This document shows, piece after piece, positions 21,149 through 34,227 of a stretch of 64,000 nt of DNA. Both the position numbers and the translations under genes were made by a program. The notes beneath the pieces were generated by a model that saw nothing but the letters and a program-made list of their open reading frames with translations, had not been told where the DNA came from and ran no database searches. Location of the stretch: assembly GCF_905220565.1 (NCBI RefSeq), contig NC_059423.1, positions 279,001 to 343,000 of the forward strand. The letters are read 5' to 3'. The stretch comes from Melitaea cinxia. Taxonomy: Eukaryota > Arthropoda > Insecta > Lepidoptera > Nymphalidae. Position 1 is the stretch's first letter. Each line of letters starts with the position of its first letter.

Positions 21149-24100
21149 TCTTGTATGAAATACAGCGTCACTAAGTCCACACATCTTTATCATCTAAGTA
21201 ATCCTGCACCGAATAATAAGCTTTAGCTATGATTTTCTTTTTAATATAGCTGGTCAGTGGATTCTTAGTATAACAATTCCATTAACTGCCTTTGAGTATG
21301 GAAACAAATGAAGAATTTATACAAAATAATGATTTTCTTTATTAAGCTGGTTTAATGTTCTGTAATTAAGTTATAAGTGATGCTTGCTATATTAGCAAAG
21401 CTTTTGTAATAAAAAAAAATTGCCTATCAATCAGTGACGTAGCGGCTTAACTCGCGCCCAGGGGCACAATACCTTTTTAGCGCACCTTCCCCCCATTCGA
21501 AAACCATATAATATTTGCAGAGTTTTGTTTTGCGGACCATTTGGCGCTCCTTGTGAGTAACACCCGGGGCATGATGCCCCCCCTCTCGCCCCTCTTGCTA
21601 CGCCACTGACATCAATGTTGTATATCGGTTGTTATTACTTTCCCTCTAGTTGAATCACAATACTCAGTAGATGGAATATTTACCTAACTATGACAAAATA
21701 TAGTACAGTTTTTTCCTGTATGTAATATGAACTCAAATCGTGTCAAGTTTCTCTATCATAACAAGAAATAAACAGAAAATTAAGGTCTTGTAGTATAGAT
21801 TAATAATTTTTGGGGGTGCGAGGAACAGGAAAAGTTCCTCACCGACCATCGTAAAGGGAGGATACTCCAACCAGGCCGGTGTTGTGACTGGCGGGCTACT
21901 GCCCCGACGATTGTCGTCGGGTTCTTGTATATATATTCAAACGCTTTGATAACTTTGATATCGCGATGTAGGATACGTCAGTTTTCTCTAGTTTGTATGT
22001 CGCGAGATAGATGGCGCCACAAATTAAAAAAAAAATTACGGCTTTGATTTAAAAACTCTAATATAACTAAACTATATACGACTAAACCATAGATTATGCT
22101 TGGGAGTAATTGCGTACTGTTTTACAGCCTACATCTTCAAATCTGAGGCTGTATTGTACAAGTTTTTTCTAAATGATAGTTATAAATACACTTTCGTTTT
22201 GTCATAGCTGGGTATGTTTTTCATTGCCATTGCATTCCCAACGCGAAGTAATTAATACTGCCAATTTGAAATATGTAGTTTAAATACGCTTATTGTACGA
22301 TATAAAGTTAAAGATATTTTTATAAAAATTTACCGCTTAGATATTCCGAGCTTATCCCTAGGAAATTCGATAAAAATTGCTTTTCGATACATTTTTATTA
22401 TATTCTAGGTAAAGAGATTTTATTTGTTGCAATAATTGTTATTTTTTATGGACAAAATGACCTGATCGATGTTTGTATAGACATAAGTACTTAGACAATT
22501 GTAAATAATAGGCTTAGTTGGGTCATTATTTTTGTTGTAAGTTTCATATTGCACAAAACATCGAAAATATAAGTTACTTTATAAATTGTTTAATGTATCT
22601 CGGCATATGTCTGTGTGTGAATGTTGTCGGTAAATATAATAAATATAGTTTTAATTTGTGTGTAGGGACAGTCAGGGTCGGATTTTGTTTGGGAAAAACC
22701 GGGGCGGGTGCCCCAGGTCTAAAATTATTGAGATGAAAAGAAATTATATTTGTGACTTTTGTTTTTGAATATGCTGGTGGATGGATACAAGCGGGAGACA
22801 TTTAAACACGTGTAGAACATACAATTTCTAAGTTATATAATGCAGTCAACCACAGGCACAGGCTGAGTAATCACAAGATGGACTTACAGCTCAACTCAAA
22901 CGTACTTCTATTTGGCAGATTTTTTGTTTGTATATAGCCTGCTTCAAAGTGTATGTGGTTTGATATTTTGTTTCTTTATCGAATCCGTTCTGTATATCTC
23001 AAACGATGGTGGGGGGGGACTGTCTAGTTTCTACACCCTCAAACAATATTAAATCCAAGTCTGTTGTCAACACGCACACTCATTAACTGTATCTATATGA
23101 TGTTACACATAACACACACACACACACGTCAAGATGCTTTGAAATCATCTTACCTTTATTAATTATAGGTTATGTTATTTTATTAAAACTATTGGGCAGT
23201 ACTTATGCTTTAATATTTACCTATCGCGGTCAATATTTTGATGTTCTGTTTATTAACAGAGATAGTCTGGATGAAGTCGCATCAGCGGAGACCCTTTTTT
23301 TGTTTCCAAGATCTTGGTAGATCTATTCTTCTCTTAAGAGCCTTGTATTCCATTAATCTAACGGTCCTTGCCTCTGAAGGTAGTTTAATTACAACAGATT
23401 CACATTCGCCCGAAAGAGGAGTTACACAAAGTCAAAATTTACGTCATTAGATTGTAATTTGTGGTAAAATCGGGGGCATCGTAAAGCCCCTTAAAATACG
23501 CGGCCATGTGCCTGCGGGGATCTACATCGCCCCTGCCTAGCTACGACCCTGTTAATTACAACAATGTCTTAATTCTTTCGAAACACGTTCAAAATATCAA
23601 CGACTATTTTTAATATTATCGTGATTGTTTAAATTATAGCGACATTGACAACTAAATATGAAAATTGACCTTCAATTTATATGGGACCATCATTACGTAA
23701 AAAATATATTATTATTATTTTATCGATTCGATGATTCGATGATTTCGATTGATGTCGATTAAACAACATTCTTACAGATTTCATTTAGAGCTTTGACTGG
23801 CAGCTGTTTGTTTATCTTACATATAAGTTATTGATATATTTATCCGCAGGAATTAAAACCTATATGTATTATTTCACGTCAACTATTAAACTTCAAATTT
23901 TGCATTTACACATTGCAAATATAGTACATCAGACAGATAACATTGATGTTAATTTTTTATCTGACAACTACCGCTATGCATCAGATAGCTTTACCAGTCA
24001 CTAGTGAACAGACCAGATTACAAACAATAGGCCCATTTAGGATATATCATCATTACAGCCTATACAGTCCACTGCTGGACATAGGCCTCTAGGCTAGGAT

Positions 24101-24253
24101 ATATAGATTTTTATAAATATTAGCTTATCAGCAGAATAAAATATAGATCAATTACTTGCCATATAATAAAATAATTATAAAAATTGTAATTTCTAAATTT
24201 AAAAGTGCATAAAATATATATTTTAAATTTTGTATGTACTTAATTTAGAAATG
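18529..24253. repeat. Downstream flank of the right duplicate
   Basis: Counterpart of 4123-9729. It holds tRNA-derived SINEs (18831-19011 and 19434-19621), a family-A copy (19896-20163), (TA)25 (20175-20224), a LINE tail (20979-21268), a hAT MITE (21432-21608) and the CAGGGTCG element (22673-23551). Up to about 22003 it matches the left copy almost exactly; beyond that, SNPs and indels are frequent. No gene is seen. Confidence 0.75.
24048..24094 (-). mobile_element. 5'-truncated family-B SINE, right copy only
   Basis: A 47-bp minus-oriented tail (CATCATTACAGCCTATACAG ... ATAGGCCTC) flanked by perfect 10-bp target duplications TAGGATATAT at 24038-24047 and 24095-24104. The left copy has a single uninterrupted TAGGATATAT, so this insertion came after the copies separated. 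Confidence 0.88.
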
Positions 24254-25713
24254 GGCATTTTGATTATGTAATTTAGGTACTTGCTTGTATATACATATAA
24301 TTAATTTGTGATGAAATGTGAAAATATGTATAATTATAATTATTGTTGGTATTGAGAATGTTTATAAAATATATTACGCAAATTAAAGTTAGGTGTCAGT
24401 TTGAGTGATTGGGCTTGCAAGGAATCTTTGTTATAGAATAAATTTACTTAGACTGTATGCTTAAGACGTCACGGTAGAAGTGAAAACTTCATTGCTAATC
24501 GCAATAAAGCAATAACGCAACAAGTCCCGAGTTCATCCGATCGAGCCTTTCACCTCAGAGCGTGACGTATCAGCCTAACTTACTACCCTACGATTACGAA
24601 AAAAATGTGTGTACAATGCGTTAAAAGAAATTTTCACTTCAACAAGAATTGTAAATATTATTTTATTTCGTTAAATCCATATTAACGGACAGTTAAAAAT
24701 TCCACTAAAACAAAAATAAAAAAGGAAACAGAAAATACTAAACTTGGGTTGAACAAATTCCAAACTGTTTGAACTACTATCGCTTCAGCCTGTAATATCC
24801 CACTTCTGGGCATAGGCCACTTTCCCCACGTAGGAGAAGGATCAGAGAATAATCCACCACGCTGCTCCAATGCGGGTTGATGGATGAACTACTAAGGGGT
24901 CGTCCATTTATCACGTGATGCTCTTAGCAACTTTTTAATCCTCTCCCCCTTGGTGATATCACGTGTATAACAATAACAATAAAGATGTGAAAAATATATT
25001 GAAATCTTTAGTATACTGCCTTTTAAATACTACTACCTAATTTAATTAATTTTTCGAAATAAAGGATCGAGACACAGTTCTAGACTAATATTTATGGTTG
25101 CACGGTGTTTGTAACATCTAGTTATGGGAGCCATTTTCCCCTTTCAAAGCTCACGTGAGGAATTTTTTGGGGCGTGACACTGGGCTCAAAAAAGGTGATT
25201 TGCGTGGCATACTTTATAAATATACAACATAGTTTTGACAAATTGAACAATAAATAACACATATCACTTAAACTGATTTCCACGTTTTCAAATAAGAGAG
25301 AATCTGAGATTATATATTTAGATGTGTCAGTGATTGTTGGAAGGACGGCGTGTTCTGTCTTCACGTTCGGGAGTTCATTATCGAGTGTTTTAAAATTAAT
25401 TTGTAAGTGTAGCAGTACAAGTTTTATTTTGACAATTTTTTTTAAATTATATATTTTGTAATTTTAATTAAGTGTACATTGCTGTCATCTTTAAATATGT
25501 ATATTGTTATATATAACTTAAAAGATCAATACATATCTATATTTTTAAGCTGTTATTTTAATAGTTTCAAATTCATTAGAAATATAATAACATTGTTACG
25601 AATTGACTTTAACAGCGGGAGGTACAATAGGGCATCGGGCCTTCCGCCTCAATACACTGCAACTTCACAATAGCGAATAGAAAGATGCAATAAATCACAA
25701 ACTTATATCGGAT
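24254..25713. other. AT-rich non-coding DNA
   Basis: A minus-oriented family-C fragment lies at about 24780-24885. Near 24895-24970 is GGGGTCGTCCATTTATCACG, a motif seen in some insect DNA transposon ends. No exon is supported. Confidence 0.5.
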
Positions 25714-25889
25714 CAGTGGCGTAGCGAGGGGGGGCATGGGGGGCAACATGCCCCGGGCGCTACTCAAAAAGGGGCACCAAATGGTCCGCAAAATAATAAA
25801 TTGCTGGACATATTACATGGTTTTCGAATGGAGGGCAGCGCTAAAAAGGTTTTGTGCCCCGGGCGCGAGTTAAGCTCGCTACGCCACTG
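25714..25889. mobile_element. hAT-type MITE with perfect 8-bp target duplication
   Basis: A 176-bp element with termini CAGTGGCGTAGCGAG / CTCGCTACGCCACTG and TATCGGAT duplicated at 25706-25713 and 25890-25897. An 8-bp duplication plus CAG...CTG ends is diagnostic of the hAT superfamily. No coding capacity. Confidence 0.93.
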
Positions 25890-28800
25890 TATCGGATGCG
25901 ATCATTTCTCGGCAACTGGCTAAACGAGCCATAAATACATTTTTTATCTGTAAAATTGATTGATAAAACTATGTATTCAAATATTTCACGTACTGTAGTA
26001 CTAAATTACCTTTGTGATTAAGTACGTTATAATAAATGTTAAAAGTATTATTTCTTCTATATAGTATATATTTGAATCAGTGGCATAGCTAAACAAACTA
26101 CCCTATATATGAATTGTTTTCAGCCCTTGTCCAACTGCACTAAAGTTGATTATGTGTTTGAAGCAGGCCCCCTTACCTTGAGGGCCTAGAATATAATATG
26201 ATAATTTATCCAGTGTCAGCAATGCCTCTGATTTGGACCTTTTTTTTCACCAATTTCGCCGTAAAGTGGCAATATGAGTTTTATTTGGTATAATGTTGTT
26301 ATAGTACAAAGTCCAGCCTTTAAAATGCCTTACCGCTGTAATTATAAGCGAATTAAATATATGTTTTAGAATTGTTGTTTTATTTTTTTTTTATATAATA
26401 AGTACTCTTTATTGTACACTACAAAGAAACACTACAAAAAGAAAGTGATACATGCAAAGAAAGATGTACAAAGGCGGTCTTATCGCTGATTTCTTCCAGA
26501 CAACATTTGGGCATAGGACATAGCATAGAATAAGAGAAGCGGTAAAGTTTTTAATCTACTTCAAAAAATGGAGGTTCTTAATTTGATTTTTATTTAGATG
26601 TACCGGTTTGATGATAATTTTTTTTAATCAAAAGGTGGTGCTTGTTGTTTGGTTCCATTTTGGCTCGAGATGGATACCTAAAAAATAGTTTTTGAAGTAA
26701 AACTTTTTGAGTACGCTTGAATTGGTGGAGTAAGCTGGTGAATGCGTGACGATGAGCGTTTCCAAAAGTGTGATGGGCGAGGCGAACGGAAGTTGCGAGA
26801 GATATATAAGTTAGTGAAGATAGAAAGTTTTACTTCAGTCGTGTGGTCTAAGGCACAGTAGTTTATTGAGTTATATCTATGTTTATAAAATCCGAATATA
26901 TATGTTATATAACTATGTTTGTCGATGTTAAAGTATGTTTCGGTCGAAGAAATTAAGCAGGAACTAATTTTCCATATCTAAACAAAAGCTTGTTTTCCAT
27001 ATAGAAGAAATTTTAATTACGCTCCCAAGGACAAATTCAGAACAAATTCTTATACTGAGTTATGAGATCTGTGAGAATTTGGTCTGCATTTGTTCATGTT
27101 TTATGAGGTTTTATGACATTTTTTTCCATGGGCCTGCTCCACTGCGGGTTGGCGGTTAATTCCCCTACACAATGACACCCACTCTTACCCACCTCAACAA
27201 GGATACAAACTACAAGGATTCAAACCTGAAAAACATAGTCAGATTTTTATAAGTGTAACTGTGGAGTTTCTTGCCGTTTCTTTTCTGCAGAATCTACACC
27301 GAACCGGTGCTAGCTTTACTTTAACTATAATTAATTTAATAAAACTGATTTTATTTAAAATTGTAAAATGACGATTCCAAAGTAATTTTAAAGCCTATTT
27401 GCATTGAGTAATTTATTATTTTCATTTTTGAATAGTTCATAATAGACCGAGAGTCCAGGAGGGCCAGAATTCGTCACTTCAAAAAAGCTAAAAACTTTTC
27501 AGTGCATACTTCCAACTCTGATAGAAGCAATTGCCAAATATAAAGTTAAGCTCATGGTTACTTTGGCAGATACCAGGTATCAAAGGCGTATAAAATTTAC
27601 TTCGCACTCGCACTCACTATTGGAGCTCATTATTGGATTGGAGCTATCGAAATTGACCGACTATTGAAGAAATGTATCAAGAATTTTTATCAGTTGGATA
27701 CCGTTATCCGTCAAATATCGTTGTCCACACCCGATGAAATAGGCCCTACAAATTTCAAACATACTAGCGTCATCTATCGAATTTTACTGAAACTACTTAG
27801 CCATTCTACTCTTTCATACTAATAATAGATGGAGTGGCTTCATCAAATCAATACAGGACCTTACGTCTTTGTTTCATGAATGGTTTTGACTATAAAGTAC
27901 TAGAATATTCATTCACTTGGACCCCGATTGTAGTAAATTTCTATTCATAAAATACATTTTGAATAAACAGCGAATTACTGAAATATGATTGGGTTATACA
28001 CAATGAAAATATTTGCTCTACTTTCTAGAGCTTTTGAAACCGTAGACCTATGTATCTTTTGTTTTGTGATGTTTACTCGAATTTCAGTCATTATAACGAA
28101 ACAACTTTTTCGGATTTTATCGACGTTTGTCAAGTTTTTTAGATATATGCCCGACGTTTCGGATCCATACTTTACAGCAACCATGGTCTCGAGAGGACTC
28201 TCGAAGTTTTTGGTAGCCATAAAAGCGGAAAATATTAAGAACTATGTATATTCAATGTACGCCATTTTTTTTCATAAAATCAAATAGGTAATATATTTTT
28301 AATATCTCTGAAACTGAATGTGAATCTGGAGCTTTACAATTAAATCTATGAATTTAATGAATTTCTACATTTTAAATGTTCGAAACAACGAAGAAGTTTT
28401 AAATTTTATGTGGTGTCATGGGACACCAGGTAGGAACGAAGTTCCTTCGGATAGTATAGAAGCAACACAATTTGAAAAAAAAAATGTTGAATTTTATACA
28501 CATTTTCTAGTTCTTGATTTTTTTTTTAAATTTTGTTGATTGGTTTTTAATTAAGTACATAAAAGTATTTAGGAAATTTAGTATTTTAGAACGTAACAAA
28601 TACCGTAAAATAAAATAAATCAAACAAAATAATAATTCAAACTATTAAGTGAAATAAAAAAACATGTCTTTATTTATTTTTGTCGACGGTATAAAATTAC
28701 ATAAATAATTTAAAAAAAAGTTTACTAGCAATATTTTAGTTTTACAAACGTCATATTATACAGTCGTGTGACTGATATTACGTCACTTCCGTTATATATT

Positions 28801-29902
28801 TTTCTTACGGTTTTAGTATCACATTTTTTTTTCAGTTCGGTCGCCCAGCCAAATGTCAAGCCTGCCGTAAGGAACTTCGTTCCAATTATATATTTATCGG
28901 AAAATATTTTACTATCTTTATACACATATAGACGTAGGTTTTTAATTACTCAAATATGGAGGCAGAGGAAAATTGTATCCAATCGCAATGTCTCTGCCTC
29001 CACCCAATCTTCTACTTTAACTAGCCTCTGCCCGAGGCAAGTAACTAATAAATTATCGTAATAAATTACAAAGCGACATTAAAAATACAAAACCGTGAAT
29101 CGAATTAGATATTTAAAAAAAATTACTCAAATAATACACGGTTGAAAAATTATTCAAATAATTTTTCATAATAATTAATAATGTTATGTACCTACATACT
29201 ATTGTCTCAATAACTTGAAGTTTTAGAAATTTCGTTAGTACCTATAGAATATTTCTCAATTAAATCTTTAGTTCATAGAAAGTTTCCTTTTTAATATTCA
29301 TATAAATTAACAATGTGACTGTTGATTAAAATACACTTGATATCACTCCATGTTAAATCATATAACAAAATTCAGCGCTGCCTGCGTCTGGTATGTTGGC
29401 GAAAAAATCAAAAACCAGTGATCGTATTTCATGCGTTTTCAACCAGTCATTCATGAAAGATTTACGAGTGTATAAGCTCTTCTCATTATCAGTAACTACA
29501 TTTCGAATCCGTAACAGCTTTACATGAAATGTTAATTAGTAACCAAAGAGCCAACAGACGCCTGCAACACTGCCCCTACCACCACTGTCCTCACACAACC
29601 TGTAGTTCTGCCAGCTCTGGTTAATATACCTTACTCACCAAAAGAACACTAAATTACTTTATCACAATACTATTTTTCTCAAATTTTCTGTCAGGTTAAG
29701 ATGCCTACCCGGTCTAGATGCTGTTGTCGTAATATAATGTGAAGTGAATTTTTTTTAAAGTCGTCATCTCATAATGTAAGCTTTCACAAAATTTTACAAA
29801 ATCATTCTACTGTGAATTGAAACCATTTCAATTCATTTCGCACCAAATAATAATAATATATAATGTAAATTCTTAAAAAATAATTTCAATATGTCCCTAT
29901 TA
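25890..29902. other. Non-coding stretch with decayed repeats
   Basis: A repeat with GCGTGACGATGAGCG and GGCGAGGCGAACGGA lies at about 26690-26850 and recurs at 45636-45835 and (opposite orientation) 46680-46865. A plus LINE 3' tail lies at about 27255-27420. A repeat containing GCCCGACGTTTCGGAT lies at about 28080-28240. GGAACGAAGTTCC occurs at both about 28434 and 28867. Overlapping ORFs on both strands (27975-28287 and 28725-29061) show no recognisable protein family. Confidence 0.45.
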
Positions 29903-30250
29903 CTATTACTGTACTACTACTACGGTACTGTGTGGCTACGGTAGTAAAGAATATGGCCACCCCCTCTTTTCCCGTGGGTGTCGTAAGAGTTGACTAAGGG
30001 ATAACACAGTGCCGCTACCACTTTGGAACTTGAAAAGCCGACCGATGGCGGGATAACCATCCAACTGCTGGCTTTGAAATACACAGGCCGAAGACGGGCA
30101 GCAGCGTCTACGGTGCGATAAAGCCAGCCCTGCGGTCACCAACCCGCCTGCCCAGCGTGGTGACTATGGGCAAAACACATGAGTTCACGTTATTTTTGGC
30201 GTAGACTTGTGGAGGCCTATGTCCAGCAGTGGACTGTATAGGCTGTAATG
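29903..30250 (+). mobile_element. Full-length family-B SINE with 12-bp target duplication
   Basis: It runs from near GGTACTGTGTGGCTACGG to GGCTGTAATG and is flanked by ATGTCCCTATTA at 29891-29902 and 30251-30262. The last 45 bp read GAG GCC TAT GTC CAG CAG TGG ACT, i.e. EAYVQQWT, the C-terminus typical of the RTE-like LINE relic at 34459-34590. This supports a SINE that borrows a LINE 3' tail. Confidence 0.88.
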
Positions 30251-30511
30251 ATGTCCCTATTAATGAGTACACACGTTTTCAATGTCAAATGATGCCGTAA
30301 GTGGAATTGTGGATAAGTGGACTTGTACAATTTTGAATATTACCTGTTGATGTTTATGTATGTTTCTATGTTTTTGTTGATAAATATTTATTTATCATTG
30401 TGTGTACAAACCCTTATCCCACGAATATGCTGACGTACTAATGGAAGCTTTCCAGGCAACTAGCTCCCGAGTTCCCCGTATTAGCTTTTTAATGCCCCGG
30501 TGATATAATTT

Positions 30512-30800
30512 TTTTTTTTTTTATGTCACTAGGTCGGCAAACAAGCGTACGGCTCACCTGATGGTAAGCGATTACCGTAGCTTATAAACACCTGCAACAC
30601 CAGAAGCATCGCAAGCGCGTAACCGACCCAATCCCCAATCCCCCCAAGAGCTCTGGTCACCGTACTCACCAACAGGAACACAATACTGCTTGAAAACAGT
30701 ATTATTTTGCTGTGATCTTCTGTAAGGTCGAGGTACTACCCCAGTCGGGTTGCTCCATATTTTGAACAGGAAATTCCTGCTGTGCCCTACCTCAGTTACA
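30512..30800 (-). mobile_element. Family-A SINE-like retroposon
   Basis: Near full length, preceded on the plus strand by poly(T), i.e. a poly(A) tail on the minus strand. On the minus strand it runs from a GAGGTAGGGCACAGCAGGAA head to GACCTAGTGACAT plus A-tail, which defines the family orientation. Confidence 0.8.
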
Positions 30801-31525
30801 CCTTAGTTAGTTTATTTCTAGCTTTATTAATTTTAATATTGTTTTAATCATTCTTTATTCTCTCTTCGAGTAAAGCAGTCGTTAGTTATAAGATAATTAT
30901 TGTATTAATATAATATTAATAAATAATTAATAATTATTCGTTTTTTTTCAATTTCCTGACTGCTGCAAACGTAATTCCTTCTTTCTACTTAATTCTTACA
31001 CGTCCTTTGTCCAAATATCGTCTAGAAGAGATCCCTTATTTAAGAAATAACATTTTTTTGCGATTTTTCTCTATTTTATTCTATTTTATATACATTTTAA
31101 ATCAACACTGTAGGAAGTCCAACCTTGAAGAAACCAAGGAAGACCTCGATTTGCCAAAGTCAAAGTACGTTTCACAAGCTTGACTGATACTGGCGTGTTA
31201 TCAGTTGTCAGTTATCAGTTATCAAGGCGGAGAAAAATGTTTTATCAATCATGCTATCGTCGGCGAGCGTAAATATTATATTTAAATAATGAAACTCATG
31301 AATAAATAACTATTTATTTGATTTTGTGTTATAAATGCGTAAAAAGCTATGCATGATTTTGCTGTCTGTAACATGACGACATCTATAAATACAATACGAA
31401 ACAAATTTGATGTTTTTTTTTTTGTTTTTTAATGGAAAAACAATAATTTGTAACGTGACGAATCAAGTGCTGTTGATGTCCACTTGAATAAACAATGCTT
31501 TATTTCGATTTGTTTTATATATGTA

Positions 31526-32470
31526 CTAGCAGATGCCCGCGGCGTCGCTCGCATAGAAATTGATAATATTCAATGATTTTGATGTGAGGGATTTCGAAAA
31601 TGCTGCTCAACCGTCTATGAAAAATTTTTAAGGCTACCAACTTCAGAAATAACCGAGATCCTCTATTTTTTTTTCATGGAAATAATTGGAAAATTATCAC
31701 CAGAACAGTTTCTAAAGATTGTTAACGCATATTAAGTAGGTACATGGCGTGGATGCGCCTTACCAAACCAAGCCAATTCATCTTCTATTTTAGAATTTTG
31801 GAAAAAACTAACTAAAACTTGATATTTTCAGCTTCAAATATGACGAATTTAAACTTTTAATACTTAAATTTGATTCCTTTAAGGGTGGATTGTCCACTGA
31901 TGCTGAAATAGATATGTATTCAATTTTAATCAATAATGAAAAAATTAATTTGCTCAAATCATGCTTCCAATTTAAAATAAAACAGAACGGACAGATTGAA
32001 TGGCAAATACAAACTTTCAACCCTTATTTGACGATAAATTTGTAGTATTTGTAGCACGAAAAATAAAAGACCATCATACAAACTTTCTTGAATCCTTAGA
32101 CGATCTTAATCCAGTCCTGTCACTAAATCTATTCTTAGCGGAATTTTACTAACTATAAACTACCTTTTTGTACAATTTTAAGTTTTTAGCAAAAAAAATT
32201 ACGAACTTTAATAAAATCTTTCAAAGGCCCTTAGACCTTAATACGACCCTGTCGCAAAATTAGTTCTTAGTAGACGTTTATTAACTATCTTTCTGCCAAA
32301 TTTTAAGCTAAAATGATCTAAAATAAAAAATTAAGGACTTTCATACAAATTTGTAAGAGCCTTTAGATACCTTTAATCCGGGCCTATCAAAAATTCCGTT
32401 CTTAGCGTACGCCTACTAACCATAAACTACATCTCTGTAAAATTTCGTCTACCTTCTAATTTTTGATGTT
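31526..32470 (-). mobile_element. Helitron-like end and three diverged tandem repeats
   Basis: CTAGCAGATGCCCGCGGCG at 31526 is, on the minus strand, a GC-rich segment ending CTAG before T, as in Helitron 3' ends. Inside, 32065-32470 holds three roughly 120-bp diverged repeats sharing ACTTTCATACAAA, CTTAATCC, TTCTTAGCG and CTAACTATAAACTAC. I see no transposase or helicase. The Helitron assignment is tentative. Confidence 0.4.
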
Positions 32471-32594
32471 TCGTGATGATTCAATCTTCTAATATATAGA
32501 TCAATATTATTTTTCCAAAATGGCATTAAAATATTATGGAATAAATGGAAATGAAAAGTTCTGATATTTATATAAAGTTAAGTACATAAATATA

Positions 32595-32970
32595 AATGTC
32601 ATGATTAATGATCAGGAGTTTGGCGTCCCACAGGGACCGATCTTGAGACCTCTGCTGTTTTTAATTTTAATTAATGACTTACTTGATTCATTTAATTTCA
32701 GATGTTTAGCATTTACTCAAAATTATTCACACACACACACACATATATACATATGAATTCAATTTCGAATTGCATTGCGTTTGAAACTAATTTAAGCTTT
32801 TCCGATTTGTGTTCCAATAACGAAGTGTCTCTAAATATTAAAAAATGACAAGTCATTAAATTCATTAGGAAATGATATAATCATCTTACCATAATAAAGT
32901 ATCATTGCTATTTGGCTTGAACTTGTTAGCATTGTATGTGACCTGGGCGTTTAGTCGCATGGAGAAAAAA
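32595..32970 (+). pseudogene. Reverse-transcriptase relic of a non-LTR retrotransposon
   Basis: From 32607 the frame reads FGVPQGPILRPLLFLILIND, RT motif 4, then LLDSFNFRCLAFTQNYS, where the expected F/YADDT catalytic motif has decayed to FTQ. Further on, CSNNEVSLNIKK and VCDLGV match the following RT segments in shifted frames. The lost aspartates, in-frame stops and frameshifts make it inactive. It is Jockey/CR1-like. Confidence 0.75.
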
Positions 32971-33289
32971 AGTTTTTATGCCATTTCTTCTTACTTTAAA
33001 TATCTTGATATTTTTGCCTGTCCTAAGCCTTGTTTATCAAAAGTAGTTTTCTGACCTGTTAAAACGTAGCGGCGTTTGGACGTAGGGAAATTACCGCGTG
33101 ATAACTAAATGTATCTACCTACATACAGGTACCTGTTTTGTGTCGACAGCGCAGCTAGAGTGTCCACACGACGCGTAATTAATTGCATAACTGTTGGTTA
33201 ACTTTACTTTGGAGTGTCTGTTTGTAATATTATATTAACCGCTTTTTACTAAATGCACATGGATGTATACGTGCTACATATACTAAAAT

Positions 33290-33519
33290 AATTTTTTTTA
33301 CAATTTTTGTCTGTCTGTTTGTCTGTATGTTTGGTTGTTCCGGCTAATCTCTGAAATGTCTGGACTGATTTTGACGGGACTTTCACTGGTAGATAGCTGA
33401 TGTAATAAGGAATAACTTAGGCTACTCTTATTTTAGAATTTTATCAAATTTAAAACTCTGAAAACTGAACAATAACTTTTTTGTTAATTCCACGGGGACG
33501 AAGTCGCGGGCGCAGCTAG
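33290..33519 (+). mobile_element. Helitron-like non-autonomous fragment
   Basis: It ends GACGAAGTCGCGGGCGCAG then CTAG followed by T, with degenerate inverted GC arms just before, similar to 49170-49436. The upstream part (CTGTCTGTTTGTCTG, CTGGACTGATTTTGACGGG) is repetitive. The 5' end is not defined. Confidence 0.4.
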
Positions 33520-33895
33520 TAATAAATAAATAAAACTATGCTTGATTTTTAAAGTATATAAATAAACGCTTAAACTCAACAGCTCCGAATAGGGTTTACT
33601 CCTGGATCAGGAGCTGGAAACTCACACAATACACAAGCACAAAAGCCTAGACCACGGAAAATACCTGTACAGCCTGTCATACGTACAGATTATAAATGCC
33701 ACATTATTCGGTTGCTAATCGGTGTTCGGTTTATTCAGCCTGTTGTTTTTATTCAATTAAATCAACGTCATAGGGTGTATTTTATACGGTCAAAATGGTG
33801 CCTTTTTTGTTTTACTGTTGTATACAAATGTATACAACAGTAAAACTAATATAATAAAGATGGGAGTTTTTTACTGTGTTAGGATTAGAGTTTTT

Positions 33896-34227
33896 GTACT
33901 GTGTGGCTACGGTACTAAAGAATTAGCCACCCCCTCTCTTCCCGTGGGTGTCGTAAGAGGCGACTAAGGGATAAGACAGTTCCGCTACCACCTTGGAACT
34001 TAAAAAGCCGACCGGTGATGGGATAGTCATCCAACTGCTGGCTTTGAAATACACAGGCCGAAGACGGGCAGCAGCGTCTTCGGTGCGACAAAGCCAGTAC
34101 TGCGGTCACCAACCCGCCTGCCCAGCGTGGTAACTATGGGCAACACACGAGTTCACGCCATTTTTGACGCAAATTTTTGGACGCCTATGTCCAGCAGTGG
34201 ACTGTATAGGCTGTAATGATAATGATG
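33896..34227 (+). mobile_element. Full-length family-B SINE with 9-bp target duplication
   Basis: It starts GTACTGTGTGGCTACGGTAC, ends in TAATGATAATG, and is flanked by AGAGTTTTT at 33887-33895 and 34228-34236. The LINE-like tail is diverged (TTTTGGACGCCTATGTCCAG). Confidence 0.85.

Noticed and set aside
27975..28287. Overlapping ORFs of 81 and 100 residues on both strands
   Set aside because: The segment contains a repeat with GCCCGACGTTTCGG seen widely in lepidopteran DNA; neither translation shows a known domain.
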